A stretch of 63,970 nt of DNA from Streptococcus loxodontisalivarius (lineage in GTDB: Bacteria > Bacillota > Bacilli > Lactobacillales > Streptococcaceae): assembly GCF_016908645.1 (NCBI RefSeq), contig NZ_JAFBEH010000005.1, forward strand, positions 1 to 63,970, written 5' to 3'. Below the pieces are notes generated by a model, which did no database searches, was not told where the DNA came from, and saw only the letters and a program-made list of their open reading frames with translations. Below are positions 1 to 9,034 of this stretch, piece by piece; position 1 is the stretch's first letter; every line of letters begins with the position of its first letter. A program made the position numbers and the translations under genes.

Positions 1-241
1 AACGGCGCTTTTTGAGACGGATAAGGATCTTGTAGCCCACCATTTCGAGGTAAGGAATCTTGCATGGCTTCTGGAAATCGTACTTAGCCATGTCACCTTG
101 GCAGCTAGGACATTGTGGCGCATCATAATCTAATTTAGCATAAAAGACTTTGTGAGTTGGGAACTTGTCAAAATCTTTTTCAAAAGTGATGTTTGGGTCT
201 TTAATATCGAGCGAGTCTTTGATATAATCTACTTGTTCCAT
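1..241 (-). CDS. ISL3-family transposase, N-terminal part
   Basis: This is the N-terminal 80 residues of a transposase that runs off the left edge. The opening residues MEQVDYIKDSLDIKDPNITF and the zinc-binding C-P-S-C pair near residue 40, followed by a KYDFQK stretch, are typical of streptococcal ISL3 (IS1167-like) transposases. I place the start at 241 because AGAAAG lies at ribosome-binding distance. An in-frame ATG at 277 is possible but lacks a Shine-Dalgarno sequence. The DDE catalytic domain is outside the window. Confidence 0.85.
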   Translation of the reverse strand, partial: MEQVDYIKDSLDIKDPNITFEKDFDKFPTHKVFYAKLDYDAPQCPSCQGDMAKYDFQKPCKIPYLEMVGYKILIRLKKRR

Positions 242-363
242 ATGAATCTTTCTAATGATGGTTTTGTCGCTTTTCATTATAAGTCATGTGGGACTTTTTT
301 TCTACACTCAAAAAGCCCTACAATCTCCTAGGTGGATTTACCCACTACAGAAATTATAGAGCC
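1..363 (-). mobile_element. ISL3-family insertion sequence, one end only
   Basis: This is one terminus of an ISL3-type element plus the start of its transposase; the rest lies outside the window. Read on the minus strand, the element begins at 363 with GGCTCTATAATTTCTGTAG, which matches the GGCTCT-type terminal repeats of the ISL3 family. A leader of about 120 bp follows, then the transposase start at 241. The element abuts the terminator of the next gene, so it inserted just downstream of that gene without breaking it. A target duplication cannot be checked because the other end is missing. Confidence 0.85.
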
Positions 364-371
364 AAGAAAAA

Positions 372-397
372 CACCTATCAGTTTTATCCGATAGGTG
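372..397 (-). terminator. Terminator of the DUF1129 gene
   Basis: CACCTATC pairs with GATAGGTG around a 10-nt loop, and the minus-strand product ends in TTTTT. A T-rich tract also follows on the plus strand, so it may work both ways. The IS end lies 8 bp further on. Confidence 0.75.
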
Positions 398-404
398 ATA
401 TTTT

Positions 405-1064
405 TTATTTGATATTTTGTCGAGGTGCCCAAGCACTTTCGATATTGTATTTTTTACGGAAGAAGTATTGTCCAACGAGGACGATAGCTCCAAGTACGAT
501 ACTAAAGATGCTTGAAACGGTGATGTTGATTGATGATGGAATGAGGGCTGTAAGACCGAAAAGGAGCATCCAGAGAATCAACATAACAAACATGATTAGG
601 ATAGTTTTGAGGAATCCGACACGTTGTTCAGTGTATTGGAAACGGTAGATGTAATGATAGCTTCCGTACATAACAGCACCACCACCGAAACCGAGGACGA
701 GAAGTGTTAGGATACCGTACTGTGGGTAATTTGTGCTCACTAGACTGAGGAGTCCAGTTACAAGGGCGAAAAGCCCAAAGAGCCAAAGTGAAGTATTGAG
801 CCACATACGCCATGGTGTTGTATCTTTTTCGCTAACTTCTGCCGCCTTATCTGATTCTTTTGGAGTAAATGCTGCCGCCCAGACAGTTGGTGCACCTAGA
901 GCAGTACGGGCAGGGATGCCTTTTTCTTGATTTTCAAGAATAGTTGGCAGAGCTTCTTCAAGAATGGTTTTGATTTCTTGGTCGGTTTTACCGTCACGGA
1001 TAAGTTGGTGGGTTGCGATATTGATAAACTCTTGGTTTTTCTTAGTAAGGTTTTGTAAATCCAT
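405..1064 (-). CDS. DUF1129-family membrane protein
   Basis: The product is a 219-residue integral membrane protein of unknown function. The cytoplasmic N-terminal half (about 1-85) carries a helical segment with the pattern LTKKNQEFI...GKTDQEI that is characteristic of streptococcal and lactococcal DUF1129 proteins. Four hydrophobic segments follow (about 90-110, 118-136, 152-172, 180-200) and a basic C-terminus. GGAGTT precedes the start on the minus strand. It has its own terminator. It is separated from the upstream CorA-type gene by a dispersed repeat, so the two may or may not be cotranscribed. Confidence 0.8.
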   Translation of the reverse strand: MDLQNLTKKNQEFINIATHQLIRDGKTDQEIKTILEEALPTILENQEKGIPARTALGAPTVWAAAFTPKESDKAAEVSEKDTTPWRMWLNTSLWLFGLFALVTGLLSLVSTNYPQYGILTLLVLGFGGGAVMYGSYHYIYRFQYTEQRVGFLKTILIMFVMLILWMLLFGLTALIPSSINITVSSIFSIVLGAIVLVGQYFFRKKYNIESAWAPRQNIK

Positions 1065-1164
1065 TTGGAACTCCTGTAATATATAGTAAATGATGATTAA
1101 TTAGTCGCAAGTGATTAGTAGGGATAAAAAGAAATATTGTATAAACAAGTGCATTAAGCAATTG

Positions 1165-1275
1165 TAAACGAATCGCAGTGGTTGAGTGGGCTCTAATTCG
1201 TTGATGAATCAACTGTGCGGAGGTGAGACGTCGAAATCAAATTTCTTCGAAATTACCGATTTCTGTCTCACTCTC
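1165..1275 (-). repeat. Dispersed intergenic repeat B1
   Basis: This is one of four copies of a repeat whose core is a long hairpin opening AGAGTGGGAC and closing GTCCCACCTCCGCAC. Here the arms are diverged (GTGAGAC/GTCTCAC). The outer edge contains CTCTAATTCGTTGAT, shared with copy B4 near 29660. It reaches the stop codon of the CorA-type gene. With its hairpin it may also act as a terminator. Confidence 0.8.
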
Positions 1276-2218
1276 AGAACCAGCGTTTTCTGAAGAAATA
1301 GATGACAACACATGATGAGCCAAGTGCAGCGATGAGAACGATAATCCAAAAGGCATTTGGAATACCGTTGAATGGCATGGTATTGTCCTTAAAGTTCATA
1401 CCGTAGGCAGAGAAGACCACGGTCGGAATATCCAGTGCCATGGTCATGAGGGCTAGGGTTTTCATGATGGTGTTCTGATTGTTTGAGATGATTGAGGCAG
1501 ATGTCTCAGTCATGACATTCAAGACATTTTCATAAATACTTGCCATCTCAATGGCCTGTTGGGTCTCGATGATGGTATCTTCAAGCAGGTCTTCGTCTTC
1601 GATGTATTTTTTGAGACTAGAAGTGCTGGAAGAGAGTTTTTTGACGATTCGCTCATTGATTTTTAGAGAAGCCTTCAGATAAATGATTGACTTCTCCAAC
1701 TCCATCATGTCGATCAGTTGCTCATTTCGTGTGGCATCTTCAAGTTGTGCCTCGATTTTATCACTTTGTCGGTCGATAGAACGGAGGGCTGTCAGGAAGA
1801 GCTCTGCATTTCGATAGAGTAATTGAAAAACAAAGCGGGTCTTCATAAAGGTGTAGAAGTTGCGAATGCGTCGGTTGAGGAAATTGTCAAAGAGGCTGAG
1901 CTCCTGAAGACAAGTGGTGATAACGACATTTTCAGCTACGATGATACCCAGAGGGATAGTGACGTAGTAGCTCTTGTTGTTGCGCTCCTCGTAAGTGGGA
2001 ACGTCAACGATGATAAGCGTGTAGTCGTCTTCTACCGTGACACGAGACATTTCTTCCAAGTCGAGCGGGGCACGAAGGTCGGTGATGTCGATGTTAAAGC
2101 GTTCAGCGACACGGACAGACTCTTCCTGGGAAGGGTTTACCAGATTGATCCAAGCGCCAGGCTCGAATGTTTCGATATCTTTGAAATCTGTTGCAGTTGA
2201 CAAATACATCTGCTTCAT
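1274..2218 (-). CDS. CorA-family divalent metal transporter
   Basis: The product is a 314-residue CorA-type channel for Mg2+ or a related divalent ion in the plasma membrane. A large cytoplasmic alpha/beta and helical domain occupies about 1-250. Two C-terminal membrane helices follow, the first ending in the signature YGMNF that forms the selectivity loop. The C-terminus is basic (RKRWF), as usual. I use the ATG at 2218 because GGAGG lies just upstream; a longer frame to 2257 puts that ribosome site inside the coding region. Which metal it carries cannot be read from sequence. Confidence 0.9.
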   Translation of the reverse strand: MKQMYLSTATDFKDIETFEPGAWINLVNPSQEESVRVAERFNIDITDLRAPLDLEEMSRVTVEDDYTLIIVDVPTYEERNNKSYYVTIPLGIIVAENVVITTCLQELSLFDNFLNRRIRNFYTFMKTRFVFQLLYRNAELFLTALRSIDRQSDKIEAQLEDATRNEQLIDMMELEKSIIYLKASLKINERIVKKLSSSTSSLKKYIEDEDLLEDTIIETQQAIEMASIYENVLNVMTETSASIISNNQNTIMKTLALMTMALDIPTVVFSAYGMNFKDNTMPFNGIPNAFWIIVLIAALGSSCVVIYFFRKRWF

Positions 2219-2482
2219 AGGAAAACCCTCCTTACTCGATATTAGTGCCTGAGACACATACCATACTATTATACTATAATTGTCAAGTTTTGTGGACGTT
2301 AAAGAGGAGAAAATTTGCTATAATAAGGTATTGAAAATAAAGTGTCAGAGCCAATAGTGATGGCTTTTTGTCATGTAGAAAGGAAATGTTCTGCCAAATC
2401 CTCGCTTTGAAATCCTGCTCTAGCAGACAAAAATGTAAGAGACCTTAATCTTTAATGCTTTGGTTTCGGTTTGATGTATTAT

Positions 2483-2506
2483 AGAAAGGATTAGAACACG
2501 CCCTAA
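2483..2506 (-). repeat. Left arm of the 24-bp inverted repeat flanking uvrA
   Basis: AGAAAGGATTAGAACACG followed by CCCTAA recurs inverted at 5439-5462 with 22 of 24 positions identical. The pair brackets uvrA. Confidence 0.75.
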
Positions 2507-2527
2507 AAACTCGGAATTTAGATAAAT

Positions 2528-2595
2528 CGCCTTGTGTGCAAGCACCCTGCGTTGATTTCCTAAAATTCAGTCGTTTTTTACGGGCTTTGTATCAT
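2528..2595 (+). repeat. Repeat family C, unit upstream of uvrA
   Basis: The unit runs from a GCGTTGATTTCCTAAAAT stretch to ACGGGCTTTGTATCAT. It resembles units ending at 25151 and 25310. Its terminal TATCAT lies six bases before the uvrA ATG and could serve as a -10. Confidence 0.6.
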
Positions 2596-2600
2596 TTGTT

Positions 2601-5423
2601 ATGCAAGATAAGTTAGTTATTCATGGGGCTCGTGCCCATAATTTGAAAAATATTGATGTGGAGATTCCTAGGGATAAGTTGGTTGTTGTGACTGGTTTGT
2701 CTGGTTCTGGGAAGTCTTCTTTGGCTTTTGATACCATTTATGCGGAAGGGCAGCGCCGCTATGTGGAGAGTTTGTCTGCCTATGCGCGTCAGTTTTTGGG
2801 AAATATGGAAAAGCCTGATGTAGATTCCATTGATGGTCTTAGCCCTGCTATTTCCATCGACCAAAAAACGACCAGTAAAAATCCTCGTTCAACGGTAGGA
2901 ACAGCGACGGAAATCAATGATTACCTGCGTCTGCTCTATGCACGTGTGGGTGTGCCTTACTGTATCAATGGGCATGGGGCTATTGCGGCTTCTTCTGTTG
3001 AGCAGATTGTTGATGAGGTTTTGGAATTGCCTGAGCGTACACGTATGCAGATTTTGGCGCCAGTGATTCGTCGTAAAAAAGGGCAACACAAGGGTATCTT
3101 TGAGAAGGTTCAAAAGGACGGTTATGTTCGTGTCCGTGTGGATGGTGAGATTTATGATGTCTCTGAAGTTCCTGAACTGTCTAAGAGCAAGATGCACAAT
3201 ATCGAGGTTGTCGTTGACCGTTTGGTTAATAAAGAGGGCATTCGTTCTCGTCTTTTCGACTCAGTTGAGGCAGCTCTGCGTTTGGCAGATGGCTATCTGA
3301 TTATCGATACCATGGACGGCAACGAGTTGCTCTACTCTGAGCATTATTCATGTCCTGTCTGCGGTTTCACAGTGCCTGAGCTTGAGCCTCGTCTCTTCTC
3401 TTTCAATGCGCCATTTGGCTCATGCCCAACCTGCGATGGTTTGGGAATGAAGTTGGAAGTTGACTTGGACTTGGTTGTACCTGATGCGACGAAGACTCTG
3501 GCAGAGGGTGCCATTGCCCCTTGGAATCCAATCTCTTCAAACTACTATCCACAGATGCTTGAGCAAGCCATGACTCAGTTTGCTGTGCCTATGGACAAGC
3601 CTTGGCAAGACTTGACTGATGAGGAGAAAAATCTGGTCCTCTACGGTTCAGATGATAAAGAGTTCCATTTCCACTATGAAAATGAGTTCGGTGGTGTGCG
3701 TGACATCGACATTCCATTCGAGGGTGTGGTATCCAACATCAACCGTCGCTACCACGAGACCAACAGCGACTACACTCGTAATGTCATGCGTGCCTACATG
3801 AACGAGTTGACCTGTGTGACCTGCCACGGCTATCGCCTCAATGATGCTGCGCTATCAGTCCGTGTCGGTGGTGAATCAGGTCTTCATATCGGACAGATTT
3901 CAGATCTTTCTATTGAAGATCATCTAGACCTTGTGTCTAAGCTAGAGCTTGGGCAGAATGACGAATTGATTGCCCGTCCAATCCTCAAAGAAATCATTGA
4001 CCGCTTGACCTTCCTTAATAATGTTGGTTTGAATTATTTGACCCTTTCTCGTACAGCTGGAACTCTTTCTGGTGGAGAGAGTCAGCGTATCCGTTTGGCG
4101 ACTCAGATTGGGTCAAACTTGAGCGGTGTTCTCTATGTCTTGGATGAGCCATCGATTGGTCTTCATCAGCGTGACAATGACCGCTTGATTTCCAGCCTTA
4201 AGAAGATGCGTGATTTAGGAAATACGCTTATCGTGGTTGAACATGATGAGGATACCATGCGTGAAGCTGACTGGCTAATTGATGTAGGTCCAGGTGCAGG
4301 TGCCTTTGGTGGACAAATTATGGCATCAGGGACACCTGAGGAGGTCGCTGCTAATAAGAACTCCATCACAGGTCAGTACCTTTCAGGTCAAAAGAGCATC
4401 CCTGTTCCAGTAGAAAGACGTGCTGGTAACGGCAGATTCCTTGAAGTCAAGGGAGCGACTGAAAACAACCTCAAGAATGTGGATGCCAAGTTCCCGCTAG
4501 GCAAGTTCGTAGCTGTGACGGGTGTGTCTGGTTCTGGTAAGTCAACCTTGGTCAACGCTATTTTGAAAAAAGCTATCGCTCAAAAGCTTAACCGTAATTC
4601 GGACAAGCCTGGTAAACACAAGGAAGTCACAGGGATTGAGCATATTGAACGTTTGATTGATATTGACCAGAGTCCGATTGGGCGTACGCCTCGTTCAAAT
4701 CCAGCTACCTACACAGGAGTCTTTGACGATATTCGTGACCTCTTTGCTCAGACCAATGAAGCTAAGATTCGTGGTTATAAGAAGGGGCGTTTCTCCTTTA
4801 ATGTCAAGGGTGGACGTTGCGAAGCCTGTTCTGGAGATGGGATCATCAAGATTGAGATGCACTTCCTTCCTGATGTTTACGTGCCGTGTGAAGTCTGCCA
4901 CGGAACACGATACAATTCGGAGACCCTAGAAGTTCGCTACAAGGATAAAAATATCGCTGAAATCTTGGACATGACTGTTGATGATGCGGTAGAATTCTTT
5001 GCTGCTATTCCTAAGATAGCTCGTAAGGTGCAGACTATCAAGGATGTAGGTCTGGGTTATGTGACACTCGGTCAGCCAGCCACAACCCTATCTGGTGGTG
5101 AAGCACAGCGTATGAAGCTAGCATCGGAACTTCACAAACGTTCAACTGGTAAGTCCTTCTATATCTTGGACGAGCCGACAACAGGTCTTCACACCGATGA
5201 CATTTCACGCTTGATTACTGTGCTTAATCGCTTTGTTGATGAGGGAAATACTGTCCTTGTCATCGAGCATAATCTAGATGTCATCAAGACAGCAGACCAC
5301 ATCATCGATCTTGGACCAGAAGGTGGTATCGGCGGTGGAACAATCGTTGCCACAGGAACACCAGAAGAAGTCTCACAAGTAGAAGCAAGCTACACAGGAC
5401 AGTATCTGAAAACAAAACTATAG
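2601..5423 (+). CDS. uvrA: Excinuclease ABC subunit A
   Basis: This is the damage-recognition ATPase of nucleotide excision repair, 940 residues as usual for the family. It works as a dimer that loads UvrB. Both ABC modules are intact: Walker [10 protein letters not shown] near residue 32 and GVSGSGKST near 640, signatures [12 protein letters not shown] and [12 protein letters not shown]. Zinc modules are present (CPVCG...CPTCDG and CEACSGDG...CEVCHG). The start at 2601 opens the conserved N-terminus [18 protein letters not shown]. There is no clear ribosome site, and a TATCAT sits six bases upstream, so a leaderless or near-leaderless message is possible. Confidence 0.98.
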   Translation: MQDKLVIHGARAHNLKNIDVEIPRDKLVVVTGLSGSGKSSLAFDTIYAEGQRRYVESLSAYARQFLGNMEKPDVDSIDGLSPAISIDQKTTSKNPRSTVGTATEINDYLRLLYARVGVPYCINGHGAIAASSVEQIVDEVLELPERTRMQILAPVIRRKKGQHKGIFEKVQKDGYVRVRVDGEIYDVSEVPELSKSKMHNIEVVVDRLVNKEGIRSRLFDSVEAALRLADGYLIIDTMDGNELLYSEHYSCPVCGFTVPELEPRLFSFNAPFGSCPTCDGLGMKLEVDLDLVVPDATKTLAEGAIAPWNPISSNYYPQMLEQAMTQFAVPMDKPWQDLTDEEKNLVLYGSDDKEFHFHYENEFGGVRDIDIPFEGVVSNINRRYHETNSDYTRNVMRAYMNELTCVTCHGYRLNDAALSVRVGGESGLHIGQISDLSIEDHLDLVSKLELGQNDELIARPILKEIIDRLTFLNNVGLNYLTLSRTAGTLSGGESQRIRLATQIGSNLSGVLYVLDEPSIGLHQRDNDRLISSLKKMRDLGNTLIVVEHDEDTMREADWLIDVGPGAGAFGGQIMASGTPEEVAANKNSITGQYLSGQKSIPVPVERRAGNGRFLEVKGATENNLKNVDAKFPLGKFVAVTGVSGSGKSTLVNAILKKAIAQKLNRNSDKPGKHKEVTGIEHIERLIDIDQSPIGRTPRSNPATYTGVFDDIRDLFAQTNEAKIRGYKKGRFSFNVKGGRCEACSGDGIIKIEMHFLPDVYVPCEVCHGTRYNSETLEVRYKDKNIAEILDMTVDDAVEFFAAIPKIARKVQTIKDVGLGYVTLGQPATTLSGGEAQRMKLASELHKRSTGKSFYILDEPTTGLHTDDISRLITVLNRFVDEGNTVLVIEHNLDVIKTADHIIDLGPEGGIGGGTIVATGTPEEVSQVEASYTGQYLKTKL

Positions 5424-5438
5424 TGAATTGAATAAAGG

Positions 5439-5462
5439 TTAGGGCGTGTTCTCTTCCTTTCT
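5439..5462 (+). repeat. Right arm of the 24-bp inverted repeat flanking uvrA
   Basis: TTAGGGCGTGTTCTCTTCC and the following bases are the inverse of 2483-2506. This copy sits inside a larger imperfect palindrome (ATAGTG-ATTGA ... TCAAT-CACTAT) spanning about 5420-5473. Confidence 0.75.
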
Positions 5463-5487
5463 CAATCCACTATAAACAAAGCATAGA

Positions 5488-5517
5488 AGAGATGAACAGC
5501 AGTTTGTCTCTTTTTTT
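5488..5517 (+). terminator. Terminator downstream of uvrA
   Basis: AGAGATGAAC pairs imperfectly with GTTTGTCTCT, followed by a run of seven T. Confidence 0.65.
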
Positions 5518-5560
5518 GTCACAAAATACTTGACAAATCGCTTGTTATACTACATACAAC

Positions 5561-5586
5561 AAGGCTTGACTTACCAGCCAAGCCTT
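5561..5586 (+). other. Hairpin in the leader of the next gene
   Basis: AAGGCTTG and CAAGCCTT form a perfect 8-bp stem, 31 bp before the following start codon. Upstream is an extended -10 (TGTTATACT, near 5543-5551). Only TTTCT follows the stem, so it is a leader structure or a weak attenuator. Confidence 0.5.
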
Positions 5587-5617
5587 TCTAAATAGCAAAT
5601 TGTTGAGGAGTAGAAAA

Positions 5618-6313
5618 ATGAAGATTTTAGGAAAAGCTGTTGCTGGTAAAATCGCTTCGTTAGTAGTTTTAGTAGCTATTGTGTTGGGAGTTTATTTTTA
5701 TTTTCAAAATGGCCTTTTTGGTTTGTTTAAAGGGACGAATTCAGTAACCTATAATTTTGTAATCAAGAGATTTAGTCAAAAGACTCAGCTATTAGTAGCT
5801 GATGCAGAGGTGGAAACAACTGCAAATCAGACTTTTTCAAATGATAATGTAAAATCTTGGCCAGACTGGACACAAGCTATAACAAAGCTTTTTGTCGGAC
5901 GAGATATTACAGTTGATATTCCTGTAAAAACAGATTTTAAGCTAGATTTAGCTAATGTTAGCAAAAACGATATTACCATTACTGATAATACAGTAACTTT
6001 CAAGAAACCTTTAACTATATATGTTGATTCTCAAGTTGATGGAGAGATTAAAATTCCATCACAGAGTAATGGACTTGTTGATAAGGTAGTTGATGCTGCA
6101 ACATCAGGTCAAAAGGCACAAGAATTTTTGAGTGAAAAGGGTAATGAAGCGGTTTACGAAACATCTCAAGAATTGATAGAGAAAAAATCTCAGAAAACTA
6201 TTGAATATGCAGAGAAAGCTTTGGAAGATGTCTTGAATCTCAGCAGTGATCAGACTTTATCTGTCGATTTGAGTGAAGATAGTGTTAAGTTTGTGAATAG
6301 TGATAAAAAGTAA
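5618..6313 (+). CDS. Membrane-anchored protein of unknown function
   Basis: The product has 231 residues. One N-terminal membrane helix (about 8-30) is followed by an extracytoplasmic beta-rich domain with alternating charged and hydrophobic residues and a helical C-terminal third. The layout resembles DUF4230-type proteins, a weak impression only. The start at 5618 has GAGGAG upstream; an upstream TTG at 5600 would put that site inside the gene. It stands alone between the uvrA terminator and pepP. No catalytic motif is visible. Confidence 0.7.
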   Translation: MKILGKAVAGKIASLVVLVAIVLGVYFYFQNGLFGLFKGTNSVTYNFVIKRFSQKTQLLVADAEVETTANQTFSNDNVKSWPDWTQAITKLFVGRDITVDIPVKTDFKLDLANVSKNDITITDNTVTFKKPLTIYVDSQVDGEIKIPSQSNGLVDKVVDAATSGQKAQEFLSEKGNEAVYETSQELIEKKSQKTIEYAEKALEDVLNLSSDQTLSVDLSEDSVKFVNSDKK

Positions 6314-6329
6314 AATACATAGTGTGAAA

Positions 6330-6358
6330 GACTTCTAACTTTTGTTTAGGAGTTTTTC
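6330..6358 (+). terminator. Probable terminator
   Basis: ACTTCTAAC pairs with GTTTAGGAGT with a one-base bulge, followed by TTTTT. Confidence 0.5.
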
Positions 6359-6465
6359 TATTTTTAAACACCCCTGCAAATGTTTGGAATTTTCCGTAAA
6401 TACTTTTAAATATGAGTCAATCATGGTAAACTTAATGTAATTCTTATAGAATAGGGAGTTTTCAT

Positions 6466-7545
6466 ATGTCAGCGATTATTGAAGCACGTTTGAAAAAGGT
6501 AGAAGAAAAGCTTGAGGCTAATGGTCTTGATGGGATTATCATTTCTGGTCAGCGTAATGTTTATTATGTGACAGGCTTTTGGGGAACAGAAAGTACGGTT
6601 TTTATCGGTCGTAATCGTCGTATTTTCTTAACAGATGCACGTTATACTTTGATTGCTAAGCAGTCTATTACAGCAGAGTTTGAAATTGTTGAGACTCGCT
6701 CTGCACTTACTGAAATTATCAAATTGCTAGAAGGTTCTCATCTTAAGACCATTGGTTTTGATGAGCAGGTGACCTATGCAGACTATCAGACTTTGAGTCA
6801 GATTTTTCAGGGATTTGACTTGCAAGCGCAGCATTTATTCCTAGAGGATTTGCGTATCATCAAGGATGAGTCAGAGATTGCTGCTATCCGCAAGGCGTGT
6901 CAGATTTCAGATAAGGCTTTCATTGATGTTCTAGACTTTATCAAGCCTGGTCAGACGACTGAGATGGCGGTTAATCACTTCCTAGACGCTCGTATGCGTC
7001 AATATGGTGCTGAGTGTGCTTCTTTTGAGTTCATCGTGGCATCTGGTTATCGCTCTGCTATGCCCCATGGTGTGGCAAGTGATAAGATTATCCAGTCTGG
7101 CGAGACCCTAACCCTTGATTTTGGTTGCTACTATGACCACTATGTCAGCGACATGACACGTACTGTCCATGTGGGTCACGTGACAGATGAAGAGCGTCTG
7201 ATTTATGAGACTGTTTTGGCGGCAAATCAGGCTTTGATTGATGCTGCTAAGGCTGGTGTGACCTATCGTCAGTTTGACCAGATTCCTCGTCAGTTGATTC
7301 AGGATGCTGGTTTTGGAGATTACTTTACCCATGGTATCGGTCACGGTATCGGTCTTGATATCCATGAGTACCCTTATTTTGGGACATCAGATGAGACGAT
7401 CAAGCCTAACATGGTTCTGACAGACGAGCCAGGGATTTACATTCCTGATAAGTATGGTGTCCGTATCGAAGATGACCTTTTGATTACCGAGGATGGTTGC
7501 GAGGTTCTGACGCTGGCGCCAAAAGAATTGATTGTGATTAAGTAG
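6466..7545 (+). CDS. pepP: M24-family Xaa-Pro peptidase
   Basis: This 359-residue cytoplasmic metallopeptidase removes residues next to proline, as aminopeptidase P or a prolidase-type enzyme. An N-terminal creatinase-like domain (about 1-130) precedes the pita-bread catalytic domain. All five metal ligands are visible: Asp in LDFGCY, Asp in SDMTRT, His in HGIGHGIG, Glu in DEPGIY and Glu in RIEDD. It heads a compact run with the dCMP deaminase gene 12 bp downstream and, further on, efp, an arrangement conserved in streptococci. Aminopeptidase P and prolidase activities cannot be separated by eye. Confidence 0.9.
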   Translation: MSAIIEARLKKVEEKLEANGLDGIIISGQRNVYYVTGFWGTESTVFIGRNRRIFLTDARYTLIAKQSITAEFEIVETRSALTEIIKLLEGSHLKTIGFDEQVTYADYQTLSQIFQGFDLQAQHLFLEDLRIIKDESEIAAIRKACQISDKAFIDVLDFIKPGQTTEMAVNHFLDARMRQYGAECASFEFIVASGYRSAMPHGVASDKIIQSGETLTLDFGCYYDHYVSDMTRTVHVGHVTDEERLIYETVLAANQALIDAAKAGVTYRQFDQIPRQLIQDAGFGDYFTHGIGHGIGLDIHEYPYFGTSDETIKPNMVLTDEPGIYIPDKYGVRIEDDLLITEDGCEVLTLAPKELIVIK

Positions 7546-7557
7546 GAGAGGTATGAG

Positions 7558-8013
7558 ATGACAGACAGACTTTCTTGGCAGGATTATTTTATGGCAAATG
7601 CAGAGCTGATTTCCAAACGTTCCACTTGCGACCGTGCCTTTGTTGGAGCTGTTTTGGTCAAAAATAATCGCATCATCGCCACAGGTTATAACGGAGGCGT
7701 TTCTGAGACAGACAACTGCAATGAAGCAGGGCACTATATGGAAGATGGGCATTGTATCCGAACTGTCCATGCTGAAATGAATGCCCTCATCCAGTGTGCT
7801 AAAGAGGGAATTTCAACCAACAATACAGAGATTTATGTGACACATTTCCCTTGTATCAATTGCACCAAGGCCTTACTTCAAGCAGGAATCAAGAAAATCA
7901 CCTATAAAGCCAATTACCGACCTCATCCATTTGCCATTGAGCTCATGGAGGCAAAAGGAATCGCCTATGTCCAACATGATGTCCCAGAAGTGACGCTGGG
8001 CATGGAAGAGTAA
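7558..8013 (+). CDS. comEB: dCMP deaminase
   Basis: This 151-residue zinc enzyme converts dCMP to dUMP, feeding thymidylate synthesis. The zinc and catalytic signature is complete: HAEMNAL (His ligand, catalytic Glu) and PCINCTKAL (two Cys ligands). The N-terminal [11 protein letters not shown] and GYNG motifs match deoxycytidylate deaminases, often annotated ComEB in Gram-positives. GGAGAGG precedes the ATG, 12 bp after pepP, indicating cotranscription. The usual comEA/comEC neighbours are absent here. Confidence 0.92.
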   Translation: MTDRLSWQDYFMANAELISKRSTCDRAFVGAVLVKNNRIIATGYNGGVSETDNCNEAGHYMEDGHCIRTVHAEMNALIQCAKEGISTNNTEIYVTHFPCINCTKALLQAGIKKITYKANYRPHPFAIELMEAKGIAYVQHDVPEVTLGMEE

Positions 8014-8024
8014 AAATAAGAGAG

Positions 8025-8924
8025 ATGAAAAAGAGAATTTTAGTATTTTTAGGATTGGTCATGCTTGGCTTGACCTTTACAATGCCGGTAGATGCCGGTG
8101 TAGGTCATACACGAAGTGGGAGTAGCAGTAGAAGCAGTTACCACAGTAGCAATAGGAGTAGCAGTGGAAGTAGTTATAGCGGTAGTAACCGAAGTAGCTA
8201 TTACAGTAATTCAACAGGTGGCTTTCGTCTTAGTGGTAATAGTTCCGATTATTCGAGCGTATCAGAAAGTGACGACGTAACGACAAGTGCTCTTGCTGGT
8301 GTTATACCGTTTATACTAGCTGTTAGTTTTATCGTAACCTTAACTCAAATAATATTTAAACCTAACTGGGATAATTTTGGTTCTAAGGATGAAGAACCTG
8401 ATTATGAACCAACATATACCAATCCAACTCCAAGCAATAAAATAAGAGAAGTCGATGAAATCAAGATGATTTATCCTGGTTTTGATGAAAATGACTTTAT
8501 TTCCTATGTCAACAAGCTTTACCTTGATTTGCAGGTAGCCTGGATGAATAAAGATTGGGAGAAGGTTAGAGATTTGGAAACTTCTGGTCTCTTTGAGACG
8601 CATGAAAGACAGCTTCAAGACTATATCCGCTCTAATACGACCAATGTCTTGGAGAAAATCAGTATTGAGAATTCTGTTATTCGAAGATTTGATGTGGGAG
8701 ACAAGTTCGATGTAGTGACAGTCTACTTGTCATCTTATTTGAGAGATTACGTTATTGATGATAAGACTGGCGATATTGTTGAAGGAAATCGCTGGTTGGA
8801 TCTCTTTACGGTCTATAAATTAGAATTCCTACGTGAAAAAGACTCTGTATTAGCTGCAGATGACTATAGTTCTTGGAAGTTAAACATTTACGAAGTCGTA
8901 GACGAAGATGATTTTTATCGTTAA
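8025..8924 (+). CDS. Tim44-like-domain membrane protein with Ser-rich linker
   Basis: The 299-residue product starts with a hydrophobic signal (residues 1-24, ending PVDAG). A low-complexity Ser/Gly/Arg/Tyr segment (about 28-80), a second membrane helix (about 91-112) and an acidic linker follow. A C-terminal cytoplasmic domain (about 145-299) contains LYLDLQVAWMNKDWEKVRDLE, the pattern of Tim44-like domains. The layout matches streptococcal proteins of unknown function. It follows the deaminase gene by 11 bp. The Ser codons are nearly all AGT/AGC, so the DNA itself is repetitive and prone to slippage. Confidence 0.75.
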   Translation: MKKRILVFLGLVMLGLTFTMPVDAGVGHTRSGSSSRSSYHSSNRSSSGSSYSGSNRSSYYSNSTGGFRLSGNSSDYSSVSESDDVTTSALAGVIPFILAVSFIVTLTQIIFKPNWDNFGSKDEEPDYEPTYTNPTPSNKIREVDEIKMIYPGFDENDFISYVNKLYLDLQVAWMNKDWEKVRDLETSGLFETHERQLQDYIRSNTTNVLEKISIENSVIRRFDVGDKFDVVTVYLSSYLRDYVIDDKTGDIVEGNRWLDLFTVYKLEFLREKDSVLAADDYSSWKLNIYEVVDEDDFYR

Positions 8925-8968
8925 TCTTAGCCTGACTTTTTCAATATAGATTCAAATCAATAAACTAT

Positions 8969-8997
8969 TTGAGAAAGCAAGCTATTTGTGATAAAAT
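8969..8997 (+). promoter_or_regulatory. Promoter of efp
   Basis: TTGAGA and TAAAAT are spaced by 17 bp, 38 bp before the efp start. Confidence 0.65.
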
Positions 8998-9034
8998 GAG
9001 TTGATAAATAATTTTTACAAAGAGGTAATATAAC

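Larger units (their letters stand above)
2281..2600 (+). other. uvrA leader region
   Basis: This is a long gap before uvrA. It holds an extended -10 (TGCTATAAT, 2316-2324), then a short AGCCA/TGGCT hairpin with TTTTT at 2349-2369 that could attenuate. A 20-codon open frame with AGGA (2386-2448) follows; it is cysteine- and arginine-rich and of doubtful reality. Next come one arm of an inverted repeat (2483-2506) and one unit of repeat family C (2528-2595). No classical Shine-Dalgarno precedes uvrA. Confidence 0.45.

Noticed and set aside
286..648. Plus-strand frame over the DUF1129 gene 3' end and IS terminus
   Set aside because: It is antisense to a well-supported gene and crosses the IS boundary.
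5530..5551. TTGACA with TATACT upstream of 5618 as a classical promoter
   Set aside because: The spacing is only 10 bp; only the extended -10 reading remains plausible.
8100..8260. AGT/AGC-rich tandem pattern as a CRISPR or satellite array
   Set aside because: It is codon-level low complexity encoding a Ser-rich linker in an intact frame; there are no spacer-repeat units anywhere in the window.
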